Source: Helicoverpa zea (Eukaryota > Arthropoda > Insecta > Lepidoptera > Noctuidae). Taken from it: 64,000 bases of DNA. Positions 34,024-45,108 of this stretch are shown here, one piece after another; position 1 is the first letter of the stretch; each line of letters opens with the position of its first letter. Made by a program: the position numbers and the translations under genes. The stretch covers positions 5,270,001 to 5,334,000 of the forward strand of contig NC_061470.1 of NCBI RefSeq assembly GCF_022581195.2, given 5' to 3'. The notes beneath the pieces are model-generated. The model saw only the letters and a program-made list of their open reading frames with translations, was not told where the DNA came from and made no database searches.

Positions 34024-34387
34024 CAGGAATGAATTTTAAGCAGTGCACAAAAAAAAACTGGTGGTCCAGAATCATTAACAGAACATATCTGCATCAACAG
34101 TAAAATTTTTTTTTCATTCTTTTGTCCGCCCTAAAATCAGCAAAATATGGATACCAACTATTCTTACGCTCTTGGAGCAGCGCTCGCGTCAGAAAACCGG
34201 TTTCGCGTTGCCGCCGTGCCTACTATGACGACTGTGACCGTGCAATCGGTTACAAAATAAACATCTTTCGATATCAATAAATTTTCTTTTTTGTACTAAA
34301 ACACGACAAAATAAAAATATACGTATCTATAAAACTTATTTAACTATAAGTTGACAAAGTTTGCGCACTGGATAAAATTCATTCCTG
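34024..34387. mobile_element. 364-bp MITE inserted in the minisatellite, TA target
   Basis: The ends CAGGAATGAATTTTAAGCAG and, reversed, CAGGAATGAATTTTATCCAG are inverted repeats of about 28 bp. TA flanks both sides (34022-34023, 34388-34389). Removing the element and one TA restores GAGAGTATATAAGAGAG, a common array variant. Non-coding, of Tc1/mariner-like target type. Confidence 0.9.
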
Positions 34388-35314
34388 TATAAGAGAGTAC
34401 ATAGGAGAGTACATAAGAGAGTACATAAGAGTGTACATAAGAGAGTACAAAAGAGAGTACATAAGAGAGTACATAGGAGAGTACATAAGAGAGTACATAA
34501 GGGAGTACATAAGACAGTACATAAGAGAGTACATAGGAGAGTACATAAGAGAATACATAAGAGAGTACATAAGAGAGTTCAAAGGAGAGTACATAATAGA
34601 GTACATAGGAGAGTATATAAGAGAGTACATATGAGAGTACATAAGAGAGTACATAGGAGAGTACATAAGAGAATACATAAGAGAGTACATAACAGAGTTC
34701 AAAGGAGAGTACATAAGAGAGTACATAGGAGAGTACATAAGAGAGTACATAAGGGAGTACATAAGACAGTACATAAGAGAGTACATAGGAGAGTACATAA
34801 GAGAATACATAAGAGAGTACATAAGAGAGTTCAAAGGAGAGTACATAATAGAGTACATAGGAGAGTATATAAGAGAGTACATAAGAGAGTACATAAGAGA
34901 GTTCAAAGGAGAGTACATAATAGAGTACATAGGAGAGTATATAAGAGAGTACATATGAGAGTACATAAGAGAGTACATAGGAGAGTACATAAGAGAATAC
35001 ATAAGAGAGTACATAACAGAGTTCAAAGGAGAGTACATAAGAGAGTACATAGGAGAGTACATAAGAGAGTACATAAGGGAGTACATAAGACAGTACATAG
35101 GAGAGTACATAGGAGAGTACATAATAGAGTACATAGGAGAGTATGTAAGAGAGTACATAAGAGAGTATCTACTAAGACACTACATAAGAGAGTACATAAG
35201 AGAGTACATAAGAGAGTACATAAGAGGGTACATAAGGGGAGTATATAACAGTACATAAAAAAGTACATAAGAGAGTACATTAGAGAGTATATTAGAGAGT
35301 ACATAAGGGGAGTA

Positions 35315-35315
<1 letters not shown>
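34388..35315 (+). repeat. 12-bp minisatellite, segment 3, with higher-order structure
   Basis: About 77 units. The variant GTTCAAAGG occurs at 34577, 34697, 34829, 34901 and 35021, spaced 120, 132, 72 and 120 bases, all multiples of 12. Multi-unit blocks have therefore been duplicated. Confidence 0.97.
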
Positions 35316-35345
<30 letters not shown>

Positions 35346-35489
35346 TAAGTACAGTGACAGACTACAGGTTAAGACAATCAAGAAAAACAATAGTTAGCAT
35401 ACAGTACATAAATCTGAAGTCCAATTATTCCTGTATATAACATTCAAGTATTAATATGCTTCGTTAGAGACAGTAAAGTTGAAGTACTT
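35316..35489 (-). mobile_element. LINE 3' tail fragment in reverse orientation
   Basis: Starts with (TTTA)n, the complement of an (AATA)n LINE tail, then about 140 bp of non-repetitive sequence (AGTACAGTGACAGACTACAG), before the minisatellite resumes. It is likely a heavily 5'-truncated LINE. Confidence 0.65.
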
Positions 35490-35727
35490 AATATAACAGA
35501 GTACATAAAAAAATACATAAGAGAGTACATAAAAAAGTACATAAGACAGTACATAAGAGGGTACATTAGAGAATACATAAGGGAAGTACATAAGAGAGTA
35601 CATAAGGGGAGTACATTAGAGAGTACATAAGAGAATACATAAGAGAGTACATTAGAGAGTACATAAGGGAAGTACATAAGAGAGTACATAAGAGAGTACA
35701 TTAGAGAGTACATAAGAGAGTACATAA
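35490..35727 (+). repeat. 12-bp minisatellite, segment 4 (degenerate)
   Basis: About 20 units with more variation (ACATTAGAGAGT, ACATAAGGGAAGT, ACATAAAAAAGT) marking the decayed edge of the array. Confidence 0.93.
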
Positions 35728-36289
35728 TCACATTAAATGAAATGCGTTAATATATTGGTTATTATATGTCGTTTAACACAAAGGTAAAAGAAAAATACGT
35801 AAAAATAAAAAAATGAATTTTTCAAACAAAGTAAATAGAATAAAAATGCGATAAAATTAGAACACCATATAAAAGTCAGTCATTACAAACAACTGAAATT
35901 CTCCCTTGAAAACTGACATCTGTCAACTGATCAAAATATTCGATACTCCTAACTTTATCTCTGCTTTACACATGATGTTGTAAATTATAAAAACGAAAAA
36001 TTACTCCTGTGGTTAAACCACTGAATGGATCAGGTTATTTTTTTTACAATTCGCCATAGAATATCATAAAGTATATGCGATTTGATTTAATGTGATTATG
36101 AACGACACATCCAGTATAGTCCAATAGTTTACTACCTGTTTATCTATAAATTAATCCTGAAGTTATTTACGTGCTATAACCGAATAGTGAATAACTGTAA
36201 TGCGAGTACGTTACAGTAGGTATCGAAAACAGATATATTAGTTGGGCAAAACGTTACTCTTTGAACGAGAACCTTCATATATAACGAAA

Positions 36290-36730
36290 ATATAAATATG
36301 TCGGAGACGGTCAATAGTACGGACACTAAACGAGACGCAAGCGCGCCATCTGGTGGCGCTTTTAGTGAAACAACATTTTGGCGCGCTTGGCAGAGTCGTG
36401 GTGGTCAGCGTGGCGTCGACGGAGCTCAGTCTTCGTTGAGTCGTCGTGTTGCACACATCTCGAAACTGCCCTACGTCACGTCTAGTGTACCTAGTGTTAT
36501 TGCCTAGTGTTGTAGTACCGTTGTAGATCCATATTGTAAAGTGTGTAAAGTGTCTTTTGAAATTAAAGTGTAAAGGTTCTTCTAACCTAACAGACAGACA
36601 TGTGTTGCTGGGGAGTTTGTTCCGCCACTTCTTCTCCCCAGCCAAAACACATAGGAAGTGGCGAAGGGCGGGCGTTTTGGGGGCTGTCTTTTGTTCTGAC
36701 TAATTTGAATAAACGTTTTTGAGTTTAGAG
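36290..36730 (+). repeat. retroelement-like repeat
   Basis: Contains GCGCGCCATCTGGTGGCGCT and, at 36600-36700, a block GGAGTTTGTTCCGCCACTTC, then GAAGTGGCGAAGGGCGGGCG, TTTTGGGGGCTGTCTTTTGT and AATAAACG. The same 3' block recurs at 62640-62735. The 69-codon frame 36298-36507 is not supported as a gene. Confidence 0.6.
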
Positions 36731-38696
36731 TGTTTTTAGTTATCTCTTTGTGCGATTACCCTAGCTGGTGTCGGACAATAGTGCCATCCTGATGTTTCGC
36801 CTATTCCGACAAATAAATAACTTACATGATTATTATTTTAATGTTCTTCTTTTTTAATTTTAACCCTTTTATTTTACAAGACATGTATCTATGTACATAT
36901 TGAAGCATTAAAGTCCTTCTATATAAATATTTAACGTATCTAGAGTGATTACCAAAATGTACATAAAATATTCTAAATAACTACCCAATAAGTAGGGTCT
37001 AACATAATTCCATCTGTTTTCACCCTAAGGATAGACACTGATAATATTTTGGTACACAAAATATGTTCTTATCAATATTCTGGGCTCGTACAAAACGTGA
37101 TGAGTTTGTTGATTGCTTATGACTGATAAAACTGCAGACCCTAACGTATTTGCTAATTATCTGCCTATTTGAAAAGAATACGGTGATTATTGCTATACAA
37201 ATTATACAAGACATAAACTTAGGATTACTTATGTGGTAACGCATCTCTTTATTTCATGTAGCAAATTAGTAACATATTTACGAGCTTCTGGCCGTGGTTT
37301 CGTCTGTGTCCTGAGCAAAACTTCTCCCTTCACCAGGATAAAAAGTGGATTTTTTTCAGTGTGCCAGGTACTTTAGCGTGATTGGGTAACAACCCTACGG
37401 ACAAAAATATTTTCGCAATTATTTTTAATTATAAAGTAGGTAAAGATTCGAAATTACTTAAAAAATTATGTGGTCAAGCCAGAGAAGGTCAGTTCACCGA
37501 ATATCACTGTCATTTTGGTGGTTACTGATTTGACCAAATAGTTAATATTAGTAGGTATTAATAGGTAATTGAATCATTGACTATAAGGTTCTAATTTTCA
37601 TGTATTAGCTATGTAGGTTTGCATTACACAAATCCCAAATTGATTCCGAGAAATTATATTTGCAATATCGCATTATTATTTTATTTTATACATATAGGTA
37701 GATATTGGTGATTTTCTAGGTAGGTATTCATTATTGACAAATAGATGCTGACCGTGTTACCACAAAAACTTTTTAACGTCAGTTTAAGACTTGTCTAAAA
37801 AAATGACAAATTATGACGTTGACATACGGCTCATTTTGGAGCCACATTTTTTTTAGACAAGTGTAAAACAGTGGTTAAAGTTTTTGTAGTAAGGCCATGA
37901 TAGTTTTCTAAAATTTTGGGCTTCGTTGCTTTAAGTATAATAGAGCGTAATTATAAATAATGCCAATACCAGGAATTCTAGTTCAGTAGATTTAGTTACT
38001 TCCACTAGACCAAAAGCAGTTGAAAAGTTTCACGATTGAAAGAACAATTATTTGTGGGGTTGGGTAAGGAAATAATATTGATACATTAATATGACAGAAG
38101 ATCGTTAGGATTGGCCCTCAATTTTTCGAACGCTACGTTTTTCGAGCGTTAGTGTTGGTTGCAGTAGGTATTTAACTATGTATGGAATGACAATAACCAG
38201 CCAAATTGTCGGTCATTGGTCAAATCCATGGACGATTTAACGACTGGTTATGGTTTGTTTATCGTTATAGATACATGGTCCAACCCACCATTAGTAGGTA
38301 TAGGTACAAAGGTCCATTACCATTCTTAGTGCGAATTAAACGAATTGACAAGTTTTAAAACCACAAACATTGGTTTATTAAAACTTCAGTATTGTCCCAT
38401 TGTCTCTAAATTGTTCGTAAATGTCCCTCTGAGCGAAACGTTAAATGTATTCACTAACTATTAACACTGTTGTACACAACTTTACAAATTGTTTGCAACA
38501 CAATGTTAAAATACTTAATGTTTTCAGTAGGATTTGTTTTCTGTTTTGTTTATTTAGGTTTTTGGACAATAGAATAACGTGACAACGTATTTGTTTTCAA
38601 CTGTTTTAAATGTGTCTACCTAAATTGTGTTAAAATCGTTCCTGTTGAAATACATAAATAAAACTTCATCGGTTGTCGTTTGAACATATTATGTAG
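36731..38696. other. intergenic with a MITE at about 37752-37908
   Basis: No gene. The MITE has TTACCACAAAAACTTTTTAA facing a complementary end (TTAAAGTTTTTGTAGTAAGG); both inner arms carry TTGTCTAAAAAAA. The rest is AT-rich and featureless. Confidence 0.6.
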
Positions 38697-38878
38697 TCAG
38701 AAGTTAGTAAGTCTGACACCAGTCTAACCAAGGGGTATTGGGTTGCCCGGGTAACTGGGTTGAGGAGGTTAGATAGGCAGTCGCTCCTTGTAAAACATTG
38801 GTCCTCAGCTTCATCCAGTTAGACTGGAATCTGATCCCGACATGGTTGGGAAAAGATTATGTAGATGATGATGATGAA
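38697..38878 (+). mobile_element. SINE-like family A copy
   Basis: AAGTCTGACACCAGTCTAAC, GGGTTGCCCGGGTAACTGGG, GAGGAGGTTAGATAGGCAGT, then GTTAGACTGGAATCTGATCC and a (GATGAT) end. Related copies are at 51505, 57089, 58901, 60741 and 61338 (plus) and 19655, 20938, 63931 (minus). Confidence 0.85.
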
Positions 38879-39185
38879 ATATACAAAACTGTATATTAGT
38901 TCTCGCGTTCAGGTCTAACAAAAGCTTACTAAAATACAATGTTAAGCCTAAACCAGTTGTTACCTAAAAGCATTAGCAGACTGGGTAATTAATGGCCTAG
39001 ACTATAGTTAGGTTTGTGAGGTAAAGCCGTCAATCCTGCGTCTGAATCACTCTCCGGTCAGGTCGAATTGCTATTGGGAAATAGTGTAACTATTCGTAAC
39101 GAACAAGTGTGCAAGGAATCAAATGACGAGCTTCAGAAAAGTATATGTTTTTTTAAAATAAATGTTAATGTTTAATACCTTTTAC

Positions 39186-39337
39186 TATGGGAAGTCATCA
39201 ACTGACCCGTCGCGCTGTGGGTGCAGCGTGAGGGAGTGTCAGACTCTTACTGACTAAAACCCATCATGTTCATTCTTAAGCCCTTTATGTACCACGGCCG
39301 CGGTAACTCTTTCGAACAATCCCGCAGGAACTGTAAT
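39186..39337 (-). repeat. SINE-like family A, head-part fragment, reversed
   Basis: The complement carries GCGGGATTGTTCGAAAGAGT, CATAAAGGG, AAGAATGAACATGATGGG and GTCAGTAAGAGTCTGACACT, the head seen complete at 51505-51858. Confidence 0.75.
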
Positions 39338-42300
39338 ATCTACGGTGTTGAATTCACCAGTTAGCCATTATAGACGATAGTCACTTTTCATGCCTTTATC
39401 AAACCACCTTTTCCTACCCCCACGTTCCATGAAAAGAAATACGGTATCATTATTTCCCTTAACCCAGATTTTACGACACAAAAAATAAGTTGACAAAGAA
39501 ATACCCCTTTCGCTTCATCATAGTTTGTTTGAAATATTAAAATGTGCCACAATAGTCGGCCAGAGTGACAAAGTTGTCCTCTCATACCATGGAGGAGGGA
39601 AAGATAGCGGAGATGTCATAAGGAAGGTAGGTCAAGCGCCTTCTTGTAAGTCAAGTAACGTACAGCAGGTGTGATCGGTTACTAGAGCTAACGAGGCGTT
39701 CAGGTCAAATAAAAAGCAATCTTTCAAAGATCTTGATTGATAGGTGACTTGAAAATATTTTGAAAATAATGACCGGATTCCTTGGAAGGCTTGTAAGGGC
39801 GGAGCTAGTAACGTTCCTCGTCGCTCCGGGCACCCGCATTTTGTCCCGCTACTTTCTTAGTAGATTTTCCGTCATGACAATATCTCCAGTCATCTTGTTC
39901 TCCATGTTTCGTACAATATCTTCTACATACGCTCGGATGATGTATTTTTATTCGTATTTCAACAACAATGCATTTTCAGGACATGTACTTGTGTTTTCCG
40001 GACGACTGTTACACCGAAGCGAATCTTCGATACCAATGTTATGGCTGGAAGTTTTAGCTACAATGTACTTGTCTGGATAACGTTTTTTGGATTATTATTT
40101 TGTATTATTTATTTTGATACTATTTATTTTATTTTTTAAAGTAAATATTAATAAGACTTTGGAATAACACAGGCTACTTTGAACGGAAAGTAGCTAAGTA
40201 CATCGGAAAGCGAGTATAACCGCGGGAAAATGGCTAGTTACTAAATAAAAGGCAACGTTCGGCCAGCTTTGAAGCTGCGGTTTTTATATCACAAAAATCC
40301 ACCTTTTTTTTCATTTCCCTGTCACCAGAGGCTGTACGGTGTGACAGCGAGCCACGTACCGTATCCTCAGTAAATAACATGCATTTCTATAAAAAGGCGG
40401 GCATTTTTCCACGTCGGACGGACGTACCCGGGCGTATTGGGGCGTAATGATACCGTCTCCCATCCGGTTCGCCCCGGTTCCAACCGGCCTGACAATACCG
40501 TCAAATTAGTTGATAAAACTGATGGTATGTATTCTTAAGTATGTTTCTATTATGGTTTCTTTATAGGTGGTTTAAATCGATGTTGCCTTGTGAAATGTGA
40601 CTAATGAGGTCGGCCTTATTATTAAGCGAATATTGCTAGGGGTGTATTTTAATGATTTTGGTGTATTTTGTGGACATGTTACGGCTAAAACGCGGCTATA
40701 TCTAGTATCTCTAGTGGTATCCTTGAAGTGTACTCTTTGTCATAGCGACTACACCTGGGTGCAGCCGGACACCGGTGGCTAAGTTAAACTTATTTCTCAC
40801 GTTACAGCTAACTGACCTATCCTTGCTGGTTATTTTTGTTTAAATTGCTATTTTTTCTCAACAAAAATGTTTTTTTAGAAAAGGCTCTATCACCCTTTTG
40901 TCATTCTGTTCCTCTTGTTGCAATCCTTTCAGTAACTGCTGTCATCATCATACAAAATAATGATGTGAAATGAGGCAGCGTTAAAATATGACTTCTAAGC
41001 CATTTCACGCCATTTTGAAACGCATTGTAAATCTTGCAATACAATGTTATGTGGCTATTTACAGGTACTTAACAGTTGCAAAAGTTTTCATATGAATGTG
41101 TGAAGATAGCGGTTGTAAAGTTCAGGTCAGGTTTGCTGAAGTATGACAAATATAGTTTCTATATAGGTAGGTAATAAAACTTACGTATAGGCATAATAAT
41201 AGTTGGAAAGGTGATATTATATCCGTAAAGGGAAGCTGTGAACCAATTATTTTTTTGAAAAAAAAAAAAGAAACATGATAAGTACTCCTACGAGGAAACG
41301 GTAATAATAGGTAAATATAATCAAAACTTCTATCTTATACCTACGCACTTTATTTCTTGTTCAAACGGATAAGTAGGTATGTAGTTCAGAAAAATACAAC
41401 TAACGTAACATTTCAGTAACCTAAGTTCGTCACCAATTCACCATAAAAGTTACGGCCGTTCTTATAAAATTCATACACACAAGGATCGTATTTTAGATAG
41501 GCTCTAAAATATCATAGGTCATAAACACTGGCCTCTGGCCTTTAAAAAGATTACGAGAGTGACAGCTGTCACTGAAATGTCAAACGTGGGCGGCCATCAT
41601 TTATTCTAGTCTTTGTTATATAGCTCGATTGGCGAGGATTGACCTAACGAGTGATTAATTTGTATTTCTAAGCTAATATTGTATAGCTGAAGAGTTTGTC
41701 AGTTTGTCTGAACCCGGTAATCGCAGGAAACGATTTGGGAATTCTTTCAGTGTTAAATAGCACATGGTATCAAGTTATGGTTGTTTTAAATATTCATTCT
41801 ATTCTTGTTCTTATTAGAAACGTTCTTATTAGACATTATATGACTAATGTCTAAATTTTATCTCCAGCAAGCAAAATATCAGATATAGGTAGGTATAGAA
41901 AATACTTGGAAAGGCCAAGAAAGCATTGTCGGCTACTTTTTATACGGGGTTCGATGTAATTCCCACTGGACGCGGGTAAAACCACTGGCGGAAGCTAGTT
42001 TTATTATTTTGATTGTAGAATGATTAGGTTTACATAGAGTGGGCGATTTTATTTTAGGTAATAATTTGTTTCAAATTACTTCTTTTGGCCATTTGCTGAA
42101 ATTAGAGACAAATTTATAAAATGTAAGAACTAATTAAATGTTTGTATAGGTAAATCTATTTTTGTTTTGCCAAGATCTTTTTTAGGTCTAATTAAAATGC
42201 TGCTTCGTTGAAAAGCTGATTTTTATATTAATGTAATATATACTAGTTCCCACCTGTGGTTTCACCCACATCCCGTTGAAACTTGAACACTAACTTAAAT

Positions 42301-43997
42301 GAGGATAAAAATCCTATATCAATCTCTCGGTTTTCAGTCTCTGTTCAGCCATCTGTAGTTTACAAATGGTATATCTAACACGATTTTCCTTTACACAGTA
42401 TAGGTTTATTTATTTGCTACCACATCACACTATAACACGTAAATTGGAGGCTTCTCGCTGACTTATCGTAACGACGCTCAAGCTACATCTAACCAGCCAT
42501 TACTATCAGGTAACCACTGGAACGCTAGCCTAGCCTTCTCCTACGATACCGGCTTGTTCCCAATTCCTCTAAACCCCATTGTTTTCTGTTAGCAAAGTTT
42601 TTATACATTTCTTCCACTCGAATCCAAAATTTTGGAGAATAAAATAAAGAAATTAATATATACCTTCAAATTCCTTCGACATGGCTCCAAAAAATGTTGT
42701 GTATCGTCTGCAAAATATCAAAATTATGTCTGTATTTAAAATCATTTGGAGCTCGGGCAAAGGATTTTATTATTTTTAAAGAATTGTTTTTTTCGCTCTG
42801 GACGCCAAGGAATTTGTGGAGCAGGTGGGAACAAGCCTGATACCTAGGATTTCGTGAAGTTCTCAGCTCTAACGAATGATCTAAGTGGGCTCAAAGAAAT
42901 GTACGAACGATCTCAAAAGGAAATACGAAAGGCGTCTGAGTGGGGTTTTTTGATGTTTTGATGTTGTAAGGCTTAAATGTGAAGCTTCCTTTTGTGGAAT
43001 ATGGTTAAGTTAGCGCCTAATTAAAATATTGTAAGTTTCTTTAGCATGTAAGTTACTAGAAGTCGTGTTTAAGACAGGTTTTCATGTAACGTTAACAAAA
43101 TTATACTTACCACTTTATTTTCTAAAGCAGACGGGAACTTTTAGGTAGGTACATACCTAAGTATTTATTTATCTGCAGTTTTGCTACAGTACCTACTTCT
43201 ATTGATTTGTATAGAATAGTAGATAATGATTTATGATGTGTAAACTGAAACATGTGTGACTCTCTTTGCTCAACTTCTATAGATGAAGGTCCTTTCCTTG
43301 TAATAAAAACACCCGTTTTCCGTAGCCTCGCCTTACACTACAAAATCAATATTAAAAAAAGCAAAATAAACGAAAAACAGTTGCTGCCAATATTTCCATT
43401 ATCAATTCGAATGCGATGAGTCTATTAGTTACCAAATAAAACTGCACGCCAACTTGCAAGTGACCTGTGAAACAGAACGCAAAAAAGTAAAGGCGAAATA
43501 CGGCATCGACTTGTATTGCTAACCGATTTGAGACTTTATTGCTTTGAGAATAAGAACTAGTGTCTAAAATATGTATTAGAAGCTACTGGAAGTGGCAGAT
43601 AATAAATTCTCATTGAGATATGCAGTATTGGTATTGAGGAAAACCTAGTTTAAAAGTTAGAAATCGCCAATCTAGATTCAGTAAGCCGCATTGATGCGTA
43701 TGTCTTCTCTGTATGAAAAGAGACCTGTGTTCTGCATAAAAACATTAATCTATATTAACAATAACGACGAAACCTTCTTTCGATTGATTGTGCGCGCCGT
43801 AAATGCTCCGAAACGGCTAACTTATTTGAAAAATTCTTCCACTGTTGGCAAGGCTCCATGTGACATAGCCTATCTATAATTTTATCTGGGTATGGTAACA
43901 GTTACTGATAAATAAAATCATTGAGAAGTTCACAAAAATGGTAATAAACCAATTTTTATAAGGATTTGAGTATAAAATTACAATTTACATACACAAA
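39338..43997. other. gene desert with decayed repeats
   Basis: No supported gene. At 39769-39912 a segment matches, inverted, 54731-54845 (shared ACAAAATGACTAGCGGAGGT-like and GGGACGAGAAGTAACG-like blocks). A GC-rich patch at about 40318-40500 has TATAAAAAGGCGGG at 40388. A decayed dispersed repeat is at about 41680-42003. Confidence 0.5.
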
Positions 43998-43999
43998 AT

Positions 44000-44132
44000 G
44001 ACGACCTCTATGGCGCAATGGTCACCAAGCCGGACTGCCGAATCTGAGGTCCCGGGTTCGATTCCCAGTTCGGTCGACATTTGTGTGATGAGCGTGCTTG
44101 TTGGCCGTGGTCTGGGTGTTACAATATGTATT
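44000..44132 (+). mobile_element. tRNA-derived SINE, left part
   Basis: The head CGACCTCTATGGCGCAATGG, then GGTTCGATTCCCAGTTCGG, gives pol III A-box-like and B-box sequences, but no full cloverleaf was confirmed. It is interrupted by an LTR element after ATGTATT and resumes at 49277. Confidence 0.75.
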
Positions 44133-44366
44133 TGTCGGCGTCAGGATCCGACATCGTTAAATAAAACAAAGGGGTTCTCACACAATCACTTGGTTTATTC
44201 CAATTAACACAGTATTAGTCACTACAATTATTTATCACTAATTTGTGGGAGGTGTGCACTCGGCAACGGTCGGCGAACGAATGACCCGAGTCGTGCGCGC
44301 GCGCCGCTTTATATAAGGTCCACCGTTGACAGATCGACGGTTGACACATCGACGGTGGCGCCGTCA
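44133..44366 (-). repeat. LTR (3' copy)
   Basis: 234 bp beginning TGTCGGCGTCAGGATCCGAC and ending GGTGGCGCCGTCA on the plus strand. I saw no difference from the copy at 49043-49276. Complement of TATATAAA at 44308-44315. Confidence 0.92.
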
Positions 44367-44503
44367 CGGCCATGCTGACATACGCTCGTCCTCGAGCGTC
44401 TTCTGAAAACAAGACAGCAAACTGCTCGATCATCCTGACATACTCAGTCACATCAAATCAAGTCAAATCAGTCAGTCAAATCTTTAAGTTGCGAGCCTTT
44501 TTT

Positions 44504-45108
44504 TACAACCAGAGACTGTTAAACCATTCTCATCGGTATTACAACCGGAGACTGTTAAACCATTCTCATTGGTATTACAACCGGAGACCGTTAATCCATT
44601 CTCATCGGTATTACAACCGGAGACCGTTAAACCATTCTCATCGGTATTACAACCGGAGACCGTTAAACCATTCTCATTGGTATTACAACCGGAGACCGTT
44701 AAACCATTCTCATCGGTATTACAACCGGAGACCGTTAAACCATTCTCATCGGTATTACAACCGGAGACCGTTAAACCATTCTCATCGGTATTACAACCGG
44801 AGACTGTTAAACCATTCTCATCGGTATTACAACCGGAGACCGTTAAACCATTCTCATCGGTATTACAACCGGAGACCGTTAAACCATTCTCATCGGTATT
44901 ACAACCGGAGACTGTTAAACCATTCTCATCGGTATTACAACCGGAGACTGTTAAACCATTCTCATCGGTATTACAACCGGAGACTGTTAAACCATTCTCA
45001 TCGGTATTACAACCGGAGACTGTTAAACCATTCTCATCGGTATTACAACCGGAGACTGTTAAACTATTCTCATCGGTATTACAACCGGAGACTGTTAAAC
45101 CATTTTTT
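44504..45108 (+). repeat. 36-bp minisatellite inside the LTR element
   Basis: About 17 units of ACAACCGGAGACTGTTAAAC + CATTCTCATCGGTATT. The main variation is ACCGTT/ACTGTT. The 36-base period keeps frames open (258- and 180-codon frames), which are not taken as genes. Confidence 0.97.

Noticed and set aside
35444..35731. 95-codon minus frame
   Set aside because: Made of degenerate minisatellite and LINE tail sequence.
43998..44090. Possible tRNA gene
   Set aside because: It has A- and B-box-like sequences but I could not fold a complete cloverleaf, and the downstream sequence fits a tRNA-derived SINE.
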